Shown here: one piece after another, positions 27,580-36,700 of the stretch
Position numbering within the stretch: the stretch's first letter is position 1
Layout: every line of letters starts with the position of its first letter
NCBI GenBank assembly: GCA_964458575.1
Contig: CAYWMD010000001.1
Span: 248,001-312,000 of the forward strand
Direction of reading: 5' to 3'
Origin: CAYWMD01 sp964458575
GTDB taxonomy: Bacteria; Verrucomicrobiota; Verrucomicrobiia; Limisphaerales; JADLHS01
DNA length: 64,000 nt
Program-made: the position numbers and the translations under genes
Notes under the pieces: model-generated
What the model was told of the DNA's origin: nothing
The model's input: the letters and a program-made list of their open reading frames with translations, nothing else
Databases searched by the model: none

Positions 27580-29288
27580 GCGCACGAAACACGCTGGTGT
27601 TCAAATCTGCCACGGAAGACTGGGAGATTGAGCAGATTCACCGGCTGAACTACAAGACGTTTGTCGAGGAGATTCCCCAACACCAGCCCTCGGCGGGTCA
27701 CCGGTTGGTGGACAAATTCCACGCGGAAAACAGCTATCTCATCTGCCTGTGCAATCAAAAGCTCGTGGGCATGCTCGCCGTGCGCGGCAACCGGCCGTTT
27801 TCGCTCGATCAAAAACTGCCCCACCTGGACTCCCACCTGCCGGCCGGTCGCAAGATTTGCGAAATCCGCTTGCTGGCGATTGAGAAAAAGTTTCGCGGCG
27901 CCCGCGGCGGCCAGGTGCTCTCCGGCATTCTCGCCCTGCTTTGGCAGCATGGGGTGGAAAAAGGTTACGACCTGGCCATCATTTCCGGGACGACACGCCA
28001 AGCGAAGCTTTACCAGCATCTCGGCTTCGTGCCTTTCGGTCCGCTGGTGGGAAGCGGCGATGCCCAATTCCAGCCCATGTATGTCACGCTGGAAACGTTC
28101 GAGGTCACGGCGCGCGAGTTTTTAAGATCTTCCCCGGCGCGGTCGTTCCATCCCAGCGCCGTGAATTTCCTGCCCGGGCCGGTCGCCGTACGACGGGAAG
28201 TGCGGCGCGCCTTCGAGCAGGCGCCGGAATCACATCGCACCGAGTGTTTTAAGTCCGACTTTCGGGCGACGCGCCAGGCATTGTGCGAGCTGGTGCATGC
28301 CCCGCATTGCGAGCTTCTGCTCGGTTCGGGCACTCTGGCCAACGACATAGTGGGAGCGCAACTTTCGCTCGAGAACGAGCACGGCATTGTTTTGAGCAAC
28401 GGCGAGTTCGGCAGCCGGCTCGTTGATCAGGCTCGCCGGTTCAAATTGAAGTTCGAGGCCGTCGAGTTTTCCTGGGGCGCATCGCTGGACCTCGCCGCCG
28501 TGAAGAAGTTGCTCACCCGCAAGCCTCGCCCGGGCTGGCTGTGGTGCACGCATTGTGAGACTTCGACGGGGGTGCTCAACGATCTCAACACGCTCAAGGA
28601 ATTTTGCGCCAACGCCGGCGTGAAACTTTGCCTGGACGCCATCAGTTCGATTGGCGTGTCGCCCGTGGACCTGACCGGCGTGTATCTGGCCACCGGCGCC
28701 AGCGGCAAGGGCCTGCGCTCTTATCCCGGGCTTTCGATGGTGTTTCACCATCATCAGGTGCAACCGGCGCCAGGGTGTCTGCCGCGTTACCTCGATCTGG
28801 GTTATTACGCCCACCAACAGGGGATTCCGTTCACTTTTTCGTCGAACCTGTTGCACGCATTGCGCGCGGCCTTGCGCAACGTGGACTGGAACAGAAGATT
28901 TGCCGACATCGCCGACACCTCCGCCTGGTTGCGCGCCAACCTGGTGCAGGACGGCTTCACGCTCATCGGCCAGAACATGCGCACCTCGCCGGCGGTCATC
29001 ACCGTCGCTCTGCCGCCGGAATTGGATTCGGTGAAAATCGGCAACGCCATGCAGGAGGCCGGCTATCTGTTGAGCTTCAACAGCGAATACCTGCGGCCAC
29101 GAAATTGGATTCAAATCTGCCTCATGGGCGAGTATTCCCGTGAGAAGGTGGTTTCGCTTCTGAACACGTTCAACCGGACGTGCCTCCGAAAACAACCGCC
29201 CGCGCTGGCCGTGGCCGAAGCGCCGCCGGGCGTGGTCGCCGCTGCGACCGTCGTCAATCGCCGCGTTTCATCGGCCAACCCGCCATGA
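27576..29288 (+). CDS. GNAT acyltransferase fused to class V aminotransferase
   Basis: 570 residues from the ATG at 27576, which overlaps plsY's stop. Residues ~1-180 form a GNAT domain ('CEIRLLAIEKKFRGARGGQVLSGIL', 'AKLYQHLGFVPFG') that resembles the N-acyltransferase/autoinducer-synthase-like branch. Residues ~190-555 are a fold type I class V aminotransferase close to alanine-glyoxylate and 2-aminoethylphosphonate transaminases: 'HCETSTG' (327-333), 'LDAISSIG', and PLP Lys378 in 'GASGKGLRSYPG'. Both halves look intact. Coupling to plsY suggests an N-acylated, amine-bearing lipid or metabolite; that is inference. Its 3' end overlaps the rhodanese gene by 35 bases. Confidence 0.88.
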   Translation: MSARNTLVFKSATEDWEIEQIHRLNYKTFVEEIPQHQPSAGHRLVDKFHAENSYLICLCNQKLVGMLAVRGNRPFSLDQKLPHLDSHLPAGRKICEIRLLAIEKKFRGARGGQVLSGILALLWQHGVEKGYDLAIISGTTRQAKLYQHLGFVPFGPLVGSGDAQFQPMYVTLETFEVTAREFLRSSPARSFHPSAVNFLPGPVAVRREVRRAFEQAPESHRTECFKSDFRATRQALCELVHAPHCELLLGSGTLANDIVGAQLSLENEHGIVLSNGEFGSRLVDQARRFKLKFEAVEFSWGASLDLAAVKKLLTRKPRPGWLWCTHCETSTGVLNDLNTLKEFCANAGVKLCLDAISSIGVSPVDLTGVYLATGASGKGLRSYPGLSMVFHHHQVQPAPGCLPRYLDLGYYAHQQGIPFTFSSNLLHALRAALRNVDWNRRFADIADTSAWLRANLVQDGFTLIGQNMRTSPAVITVALPPELDSVKIGNAMQEAGYLLSFNSEYLRPRNWIQICLMGEYSREKVVSLLNTFNRTCLRKQPPALAVAEAPPGVVAAATVVNRRVSSANPP

Positions 29289-29628
29289 CCATGGCCTTGT
29301 AGCCACCGGCGAGCGAATACACGTGGCGATAGCCCATGCGTTGCGCCGCGTCCGCCGTGAGCGCCGAGCGGAATCCACCGCCGCAATACATGATGATTTC
29401 CGCGTTTTTGTCGGGATACAGCTTTTCCAGGTCACGTTCGAGGATGCCTTTGCCGAGGTGAATTGCTTCCGCCGCATGATCCCTTTGCCATTCGTGGTCT
29501 TCCCGCACGTCCAATAAAACAATTTCCGGGTGGTTGGCCAGGCGCGCGCGTGCTTCCGCGACACTGATTTCCTCAACACGCTTTTTTGCTTCGTTGACCA
29601 GATTTAGAAAGCCGGGCGAATGATCCAT
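29254..29628 (-). CDS. Rhodanese-domain protein
   Basis: 124 residues, single rhodanese domain: 'VLLDVREDHEW' and the active-site loop 'YCGGGFRSA' with Cys82. It may transfer sulfur from thiosulfate or a persulfide; single-domain rhodaneses have varied partners. No signal peptide. Its end overlaps the tail of the convergent GNAT-aminotransferase gene by 35 bases, so the two mRNAs could pair at their 3' ends. Confidence 0.92.
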   Translation of the reverse strand: MDHSPGFLNLVNEAKKRVEEISVAEARARLANHPEIVLLDVREDHEWQRDHAAEAIHLGKGILERDLEKLYPDKNAEIIMYCGGGFRSALTADAAQRMGYRHVYSLAGGYKAMVMAGWPMKRGD

Positions 29629-29729
29629 GCGGGCAAGTTAAGTGTTCGCCCCACGCGGTCAAACAAATTTCATTTGCCTGCCAGCGCGGCGCGGGCTATG
29701 GAAACCGCAGCCTAAACCAATCAACCACC

Positions 29730-30155
29730 ATGGACGTAAGAAACCTTGATACGATTGCGCCTTTCGTGACGAAGGACGGGTCGGAGATTCGCGAACTGCT
29801 GGCGTATCGCAATTCCGTCATTCGCAATCAAAGCCTGGCCGAGGCGCGGTTGCCCGCCGGCGCAAGCACGCAGGAACACTATCATCCTCGGGCCGAGGAA
29901 ATTTATTACATCACGCATGGCCGGGGCCGCATTCGCATCGGACGAACAACGCGGTTAGTCGGTCCGGGTGACGCCATCGCGATTCCGCCGGGACAACGGC
30001 ACAAACTTTGGAACATCGGCAGGAAAGCGCTCCGGCTGTTGTGTTGCTGTGCGCCGGCTTACGAACACAGCGACACGGTCATCACCGAGCAGCCGCTGCC
30101 CAGCGCCCAAGGTGCCAAGCAACCTTCGAAAGCGAAGCGCCGGAAAACCGGCTAA
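29730..30155 (+). CDS. Cupin-domain protein
   Basis: 141 residues with one cupin domain. Motif 1 is 'QEHYHPRAEEIYYITHGRGRIRIG' (two His and Glu as metal ligands) and motif 2 is 'PGDAIAIPPGQRHKLWNIG' (third His). A lysine-rich tail ends the protein. Ligands are intact, so a metal-dependent isomerase, dioxygenase or binding role is possible; no substrate is indicated by the neighbours. Confidence 0.88.
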   Translation: MDVRNLDTIAPFVTKDGSEIRELLAYRNSVIRNQSLAEARLPAGASTQEHYHPRAEEIYYITHGRGRIRIGRTTRLVGPGDAIAIPPGQRHKLWNIGRKALRLLCCCAPAYEHSDTVITEQPLPSAQGAKQPSKAKRRKTG

Positions 30156-30245
30156 CGTGACGAATCATTTCATGCCGGAGGCGACCCATCCAACCGCCAA
30201 GGCTTCAGCATTGACCTCGCGTGGCTGGAGGCGTTTACTAGGCGC

Positions 30246-30656
30246 ATGAAAGTGTTGCTCGTTTTGCCTTTGTTGATCGCGCTGGGTCTGGCGGGATGCT
30301 CGCACAAGCAGGAGTCCACGTTTAAGCCGATGCCCGGCGCAACCGGGACGCCAACTCCAGGCAAGGCCGCTGAACCGGGCACCGCCACGCCCATCGCAAA
30401 CACCTCAACCAACCTCATCGTGACACCCGGCGGTGGACTTTCGGGCAAGGTGGCGAGCTATAACGACGCCGGGCGATTTGTCGTGCTTGAGTTTCCCGTC
30501 GGTCATCTGCCGACCACGGACCAGCGGCTTTTTGTCTATCGCAACGGCCTTAAGGTGGGAGAAATAAAGGTCACTACCTGGCAGAAGGACGTTTACGTCG
30601 TGGCCGACTTATCCAACGGTGACGCGCGCGCAGGCGACGAGGTGCGGGACAAATAA
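30246..30656 (+). CDS. Lipoprotein of unknown function
   Basis: 136 residues with a clean lipoprotein signal ('MKVLLVLPLLIALGLAGCSHK', Cys18). A Pro/Thr/Gly-rich linker (about 28-65) leads to a small beta-rich domain ('SGKVASYNDAGRFVVLEFPVGHLP...RLFVYRNGLKVGEIKVTTW'). Proteins of this pattern, a linker followed by a ~60-residue domain with an 'R.F.V.R.G.KVGE..V' core, are common in Verrucomicrobiota; function is unknown. It ends 8 bases from the convergent gene at 30664. Confidence 0.75.
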   Translation: MKVLLVLPLLIALGLAGCSHKQESTFKPMPGATGTPTPGKAAEPGTATPIANTSTNLIVTPGGGLSGKVASYNDAGRFVVLEFPVGHLPTTDQRLFVYRNGLKVGEIKVTTWQKDVYVVADLSNGDARAGDEVRDK

Positions 30657-30663
30657 TCGCAGG

Positions 30664-31056
30664 CTACTCTTCCGACTCCGGTTCACCGATGGTTTCGCCC
30701 ATGGCCTTGACCGTCTTCGGCAGGGCGTTCTTCTGATAGGGCGAGTGGAGGTTGAAATAAATCCCGCATAAAGGTCGCGCGCCATCGCTCTGGCTCAGGA
30801 TGACCGTGACCTGCTTGTCGAGCGCGATCCCGTGGCGCAAGTTTGGTCCGCGTCGTTCATAGGCCGCGATGGCCTTCTGCACGAGCGACAACAGCACCGC
30901 CTCGAACTCCGCCGGCGACTTTTCCAGGCAGACCACGTATTTGTCGTACGCCTTCACTGCCGCGGAAATCTCTTTCCTGAACGTTTCTTTTGTCACGGCG
31001 CCGGAGCGTAGCCGGCGGGCGATTAAAATGAAACAAAATCCTTCGGTTCGGCTCAC
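30664..31056 (-). CDS. Hypothetical protein coupled to the kinase gene
   Basis: Up to 130 residues from a GTG at 31056 that overlaps the kinase stop as GTGA. A second GTG at 30996 ('VTKETFRKEIS') would give 110 residues and removes a less protein-like start. No domain recognised. It is mostly helical and acidic at the C-terminus, without export signals. The tight position after the ATP-cone kinase suggests a joint transcript. Confidence 0.55.
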   Translation of the reverse strand: MSRTEGFCFILIARRLRSGAVTKETFRKEISAAVKAYDKYVVCLEKSPAEFEAVLLSLVQKAIAAYERRGPNLRHGIALDKQVTVILSQSDGARPLCGIYFNLHSPYQKNALPKTVKAMGETIGEPESEE

Positions 31057-32513
31057 TCGTTATGCGGAATGCGCACCGTGCTGCCGCCCACGAACTCCCG
31101 CACCACCGCGTCACCGGGAATGAGCGCGTGGCTGGTGACCTGCTCGCGGGTGAAGCCGGCGACGGATTCGAGCAACGACCGGACGCGATCATAGCGAATG
31201 CGCGCATCGAGAAAGCCGGCGTAATCCGCAAAGTCCCCCGGTTCGGGCATGAATCCGTCCGGACCGGCGAAAAACGGCTTGAGCGCGGGCAGATCAAAGG
31301 GAAACCCGCCGTTGACGGTGTGATCGGCCGTGCCACTGAGCGGAATGATGCTGAACAGTTCACCCGTCCGGACGTAATGCCAGTGCAGCACCGTCCGCAG
31401 CGGACGATGGTTGCGGTGCTGGACGTCGCGCAACATGCGGCGCAGCAGGCGCACATCGGTGAACTGGGTTCGCCGATGGTCTGCGCCGTCGCCTTCCAGG
31501 AGCACGTTTTGCGCTTCGATGTACAGCCGAAACTGGGCGGTGGCGCTGATGCCTTCCGTGATGGGCGGGTAAAGTCCATGCAAACAGTCCAGCAACAGGA
31601 TTTGATCCTTCTCCAACCGGACCGGTTTGATGCCCGTGCGCCGGCCTTCTTTGAAACTGTAAACCGGTTTCTCAATCGTCTCGCCCTCCAGCAGCGCGCG
31701 GAGATGTTGATTCAACAACTGGATGTCCAACGCTTCCGGAGTTTCGTAGTTCCGGTCATTGATCCAGTCCGTTGGATGCTCGACCAGCGACCAGAAGTAA
31801 TCGTCCAGATTCAACATCAGAAACCGCAACCCGTGCTGCTCGAGCCGTTCGGTCAGTTTGACGGTCGTGGTGGTTTTGCCGGAGGAACTCGGTCCCGTGA
31901 CCCACATCATCCGCAACGGGTCGCGGCCGCTGAGACGCGCCAGGACCTTCGCGGCGGCCTCGTCCAGCGACTGTTCGTACCGGGCAAGGGAAGCGTCAAC
32001 CACATGTTTGATGGCACCGCTCCGGACGCATTCGTTCAGCCCCGCGATCGTGTCCACGCCATGGCGACGATTCCATTCCAGCGTTTGCGCCATTCGTTCC
32101 ACGGGAAAGCCGTTGCCGACGAACGTTTCCGGGGTGATCGCCCCCTCCCGCAACCAGTGCCGGCCCCAGCGATAACACTCGTAGGCGTCGGCGGTGTTTT
32201 GAAAACCGTAACTGCGCAGGGCGTGCAACACCTCGTCCTGAATATCCTCGATGGTCGGGGGAAAATTGGAAATGTGATGATGCGGGTCGGAGTTCAGGCA
32301 GACCACAACCGCGTCGGCAAGAAATTCGGCGATCCGCTCGTCCGTGTCATAGACGTCGAAAATGTGGTCGTTGATTCCGCGCAGCCAATCCTGACGAATC
32401 CCACCGATGGACGCGGCCGCGCGCAAAATGGCCTTCCCAATCCGGCTGACGTCGAATTTGACCAGCGCACGATTGCGTTTTTGGATCTTGACGATGCGGT
32501 TTTGGACTCGCAT
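31053..32513 (-). CDS. ATP-cone domain fused to uridine-kinase-like P-loop kinase
   Basis: 486 residues from the ATG at 32513; the longer frame to 32903 lacks conserved sequence. Residues 1-95 are an ATP-cone ('VKIQKRNRALVKFDVSRIGKAILRAA'), the allosteric nucleotide sensor of ribonucleotide reductase and NrdR. A P-loop kinase of the uridine kinase/phosphoribulokinase group follows: Walker A 'GPSSSGKTTT' at 207-216, 'LNLDDYF' lid region, and 'ILLLDCLHGLYPP'. The kinase half has the size and motifs of nucleoside kinases that elsewhere carry a TGS-type N-terminus. A nucleotide-sensing pyrimidine salvage kinase is plausible. Confidence 0.85.
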   Translation of the reverse strand: MRVQNRIVKIQKRNRALVKFDVSRIGKAILRAAASIGGIRQDWLRGINDHIFDVYDTDERIAEFLADAVVVCLNSDPHHHISNFPPTIEDIQDEVLHALRSYGFQNTADAYECYRWGRHWLREGAITPETFVGNGFPVERMAQTLEWNRRHGVDTIAGLNECVRSGAIKHVVDASLARYEQSLDEAAAKVLARLSGRDPLRMMWVTGPSSSGKTTTTVKLTERLEQHGLRFLMLNLDDYFWSLVEHPTDWINDRNYETPEALDIQLLNQHLRALLEGETIEKPVYSFKEGRRTGIKPVRLEKDQILLLDCLHGLYPPITEGISATAQFRLYIEAQNVLLEGDGADHRRTQFTDVRLLRRMLRDVQHRNHRPLRTVLHWHYVRTGELFSIIPLSGTADHTVNGGFPFDLPALKPFFAGPDGFMPEPGDFADYAGFLDARIRYDRVRSLLESVAGFTREQVTSHALIPGDAVVREFVGGSTVRIPHNE

Positions 32514-33062
32514 GGCGGGGCATGGTAGCGCGCCGGCACCAGGAAACAACCCCGTTCCGCTTCCGCGTTCGGCAGCGGATGATCCCAAGCGGAGATGGAA
32601 GCTTCGTTGCCGCGTCGCAGCGTGCATTTCGTGGAACCCGCGAAAGGAAGCCGCAATGAAAAAGCTCGCACGGTTGAAGAATCCAGAAGATGGATTGACG
32701 TCACTCGTAAGACGATCAACGCGTGCGAGCCAAATACGGCGGCGGCCCGGATAAGCGCATTTGCGGTTCACCGGGCTTTTGAGGTGGGATCCCGCAAGCA
32801 CGTCGAATCCGATTGACCGCCGCCAAATAGACCAGACCAACCTCCGCTTTTCCTTTCCCCATGTCTCGCCAAGCATCACCCCACCGCTCACTCCCTGGCT
32901 CAAAACTCACTATGCCCGTTGAATGTTGTCGGGTCGGGTCGTTTGTTCGACAACTGCGGAAGGATGATTAGCGGAAAGGCCGCGCTTTGTCTGTAAGGCG
33001 AGAGTCGAATTGTTTTGTAGTGTTTATCACTACAAACCCCAATCCTGAAAAACCAGGTGCAA
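32514..33062. other. 549-base region without a recognisable gene
   Basis: Lies between the kinase start and the end of the LuxR-type regulator. Open frames here are short and lack protein character. The only structure seen is the dyad at 33014-33036. The promoter of the kinase gene should be within the right-hand part next to 32513, but no confident boxes were found. Confidence 0.6.
33014..33036. other. Dyad tttgtagtg-tttat-cactacaaa
   Basis: Perfect 9-base arms with a 5-base loop, 27 bases beyond the stop of the minus-strand regulator. It has no clear T-run, so it may be a weak terminator or a protein binding site. Confidence 0.4.
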
Positions 33063-33758
33063 TTACGCCGTGTTGCCCATCTGGGTCCAGGCAAAGGCTT
33101 GCTGCAGCAATTCGGTGGCGTTCTTCAGGTCCAGTTTCTCCTTGATTCGGGCGCGATAGGTTTCGATGGTACGCCGATCCAACCCAAGTTCCGTGGCAAT
33201 TGCGCGCGTACTGCGGCCCTGGCCGATCAGTTCGAACACCCGCAGCTCGCGATCGGACAACCGGTTGAGCGGCAGGCCCGCCGGGGCGCGGGAACGGCTG
33301 GCCGACCGTTGGGCGAGACTCTGGGCCGCTTTTTCACCCAGGTAAACCTCCCCGTTCCGGACCGTCTGCAAGGCCACAACAATTTTCCGGGTTGCCTCCT
33401 GTTTGGTGATGTAACCCTTGGCCCCCATGCTGAGGGCGCGTTCCGCGTGCATGGACTCATCATGCATGGACAGCACCAGCACCGCCACGGTCGGCCACGC
33501 GACCCGGATGTCTTTGATCAAATCAAACCCGCTCGACGTCTTGAGGGTCAGGTCCACAATGACGATGTCGGGACGCGTAGCTGCGACAGCCTCCAAGGCC
33601 GGCGTCCGATCGTCGGCCTCGCCGCAAATGACGAAGCCAGGCTCGGCTTGAATGACTTCACTCAACCGCTCGCGCACCATGGGATGGTCGTCCACCAACA
33701 ACACGCGGGTGGAGGGGAGCTTTGTTCTGCCGGCTTTTGTAGATTTGGCCGTGGTCAT
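33063..33758 (-). CDS. NarL/LuxR-type response regulator
   Basis: 231 residues. The receiver domain has 'VLLVDDHPMVRERL', phospho-acceptor Asp69 in 'IVIVDLTLK', and the Lys in 'GYITKQEA'. The C-terminal LuxR HTH (about 165-225) reads 'LSDRELRVFELIGQGRSTRAIATELGLDRRTIETYRARIKEKL'. Its start overlaps the giant kinase gene by ATGA, so it is the cognate regulator. A basic, Ser/Arg-rich linker joins the domains. Confidence 0.95.
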   Translation of the reverse strand: MTTAKSTKAGRTKLPSTRVLLVDDHPMVRERLSEVIQAEPGFVICGEADDRTPALEAVAATRPDIVIVDLTLKTSSGFDLIKDIRVAWPTVAVLVLSMHDESMHAERALSMGAKGYITKQEATRKIVVALQTVRNGEVYLGEKAAQSLAQRSASRSRAPAGLPLNRLSDRELRVFELIGQGRSTRAIATELGLDRRTIETYRARIKEKLDLKNATELLQQAFAWTQMGNTA

Positions 33759-36700
33759 GATTTCTCGGAGGGTGCAGTGGGTTGGCGTGGCACGGAACAG
33801 AAAACGCGCGTGCCCTCGCCGGGCGTGCTTTCAATTTTAAACCGGCCGTTAATCGCGCGCGCCCGATAGTTCATAATGTGCATTCCCATCCCGGTGTAGT
33901 GGCCGTCCACGGCGGGAAGGCCTTTCCCATCGTCGGTGACGGTCAAATCAATCTGCCAGGGTTTGACCGCAAGACGGATGGAGATGTGGCGAGGTTGCGC
34001 ATGTTTGACGGCATTGGTCACCGCTTCCTGCGCGATGCGAAACAAATGCGTCGCGGCGGCTTCGCTTTCCACCGGGACCGACCAGGGACAAAGCACATCG
34101 CACGGAATATCGTAACGCGCGGTGACATTCGCCGCGAGATTCCGCAGCGCGTGGCCGAGGCCGTCACCCCCGAGGTGCACCGCGAACAATCCGCGCGCCA
34201 CGCCCCGCACCTGGGTGATCGCGGCGTCAATCAATTCGGCCGTCTGGCGTGCGAGCGCGGCGTCCGCGGCCTTGCGCGTCTTGAGACGCTCCTGGAGTTG
34301 ATTCAGGTCGAACGCCGCCGACACCAAAAGCTGCGCCAGGCCGTCGTGCAAGTCCTGGCCGATGCGTGCCTGTTCACGGTCGCTCACCTCGAGCAACTGC
34401 TGTTGCAACCTTTTCAACTCGGTGATGTCCCGCCCATAGACGTTCACATCGCCCTGGGTGGGTGCCGCGACGGCGATAAAGGAGAAGATCCGGTGGTTGA
34501 TCTCATGCTCGAATTCGAGCTTTTCGTTCTTCTCGAATACCACGGACAAAATCTGCCGCCAGTCGCTGATCACACGGCCTTGTTTGTCGGTGATTGCCGG
34601 AATAAAAGTTTTGGCAGCGGGGTTGGCGTAGAGCAGCCTGCCAGTTTGAGCCAGACGGATGACCAGATTGGGGTTCTCCGCCGGGAATCGCGCCAGGCTG
34701 GCGATTTCCTGTTCCGCGCGTTTGCGTTCCGTGATGTCCATGTGAGAACCCAGCATGCGCCGGGGTTTGCCGTCCGGACCCGGCAATAGGGTGGCCTGGG
34801 CCAGGATCCAACGGTAACTGCCGTCTTTATGGCGAAAACGGAACTCGACTTGATATTTCTGGCGGGGATGGGCCAGATAATCCCGGATTTTTTGCAGGGT
34901 CGGCTGCAGGTCGTCTGGGTGCACGCGGCGCTGCCACTCGTCGTAATCTTGGCTGACCTCATGATCTTCGTAGCCGATCTGGCGCTTCCATTCGGGCGAG
35001 TAAAAAACCCGGTTGGTGGTCAGGTCCCAGTCCCACAGTCCCACGTTACCGCCTTCCGCCGCTTCCTTGAGCCGTGCTTCGCTCTCGCGCAACTGTTCGT
35101 TCGCGGCCTCCAACTGGGCCGTGCGTTCTCGCACCCGCTGTTCCAGGGTGGCGTTGAGTTGCCGGATTTCCGCCTCCACGCGCTTTCGCTCGGTCACATC
35201 ACGGCAGGAGCCAAAGCGCAGCCTCCGGTTGCCCAGTTCGATCATGCGGGCATGAACCTCCATGGCGAAGGTCGAACCATCCTTCCGCAGACCAATAGTT
35301 TCGTAGGGAGTAATGGATTCGTTCTCAATCTCGTTGCGGACCCTTTCACGCACCCCGGACGCAAGCAGTTGAAAACCGTCCGTTCCGATCAACTCGGATG
35401 AATCGTAACCAAACAACTGGGCAAAGCTGAGATTGCAGTCAATGATCCGCCCATGTTCGTGAATCACGATCCCCTCGAACGTCCGCTCCGACAGCAGGCG
35501 GTTTCTGGCTTCGCTGATCTTCAACGCCTCTTGCGTCTGTCTTCGTTCCGTGACATCACTGAAAAAGCCCACCAGCATGGTGTGTCCGCCAATGGCGACC
35601 GGTCGCGACGAGATATCAGCATAAAAAATTGTTCCGTCTTTGCGTCGGCAGGGTATTTCCGATGCCAATTCCTTTTCTTGACGCACTTGGGCTTGAAATT
35701 CCTCGATCACCCGTGGCAGGCTCTCGGCGGGATGGACGTCGTTTACCCCCAATTGAACCAATTCCTGCTCGCTGTAACCGAGCATCCGGCAGATGGCCGG
35801 ATTGACGAAGTCAAACCTCCGGGCCCGGACATCCACCAGAACAATGCCTTCCGGTGCGCCTTCGAACAGCGCCCGATAGCGTTCTCCGGCTTCCTGCAAG
35901 GCGGCATTGGCCGCGGCCAGTTCCGCGGTTCGTTCGCGCACCCGTTCCTCGAGCGTTTCGTTCAGTTTGCGAATTTGCTGCTCGGTTTCCTTTCGCCCCG
36001 TTATGTCCAGGAGCGTTCCGACCATGTGCAGCGGGGCGCCGCCTTCGTCGTAGCTCACCTGCCCCAGATTGGCCACCCAACGGATGCTTCCGTCGGGGCG
36101 GAGGATCCGGAAGTCGGCGGCGTAGGTTTCACGCCGCGCAATGGCTCCGTGGACCGTGGCCATCATCTGGGTGCGGTCTTCGGGATGCACCAATTGGGTA
36201 AAGGCTTCGAGCGTGCCGTCGAAATCATTCACCCCATGAATCGCGTAACACTCCGGCGACCACCCGACCGTGTTCGACCGCAAATCCCAGTCCCAGACGC
36301 CCACGGCCGATGCTTTCAAGGCCAGGGCCAATTTCTTCTCGCTTTCCCGGAGTGAGGCTTCCATCCGTTTGATCTCCGTCACGTCGCGGGCGATGCCCAG
36401 GAAATCATCCACTTTGCCGTCGCGCATCCGGGGATTGGCCAGGATTTGCGCAATGAGGTGTTCACCGGATGACTTGCGCACCCGGAGTTCAAAGATGGGT
36501 GAGATTTCGCCGCGAGCAATCTGGGCAGCGACGTTTTGCGCAAGCGCCAGATCGTCGGGATGCACCAGTTCGGCAAAGTTACGTCCGATCCATGCCTCGC
36601 GTTTCCACCCCGTCGCGTTGGTGAACGCCTGATTCAGCGATGTAAACAGGCCGTCCACCGTCATGGTGAAAACCGTGTCGTGTGCCGTCTCTACAAGGGA

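Noticed and set aside
31062..32528. 488-codon plus-strand frame opposite the ATP-cone kinase
   Set aside because: Same reason: the minus-strand kinase shows clear motifs while this frame shows none.
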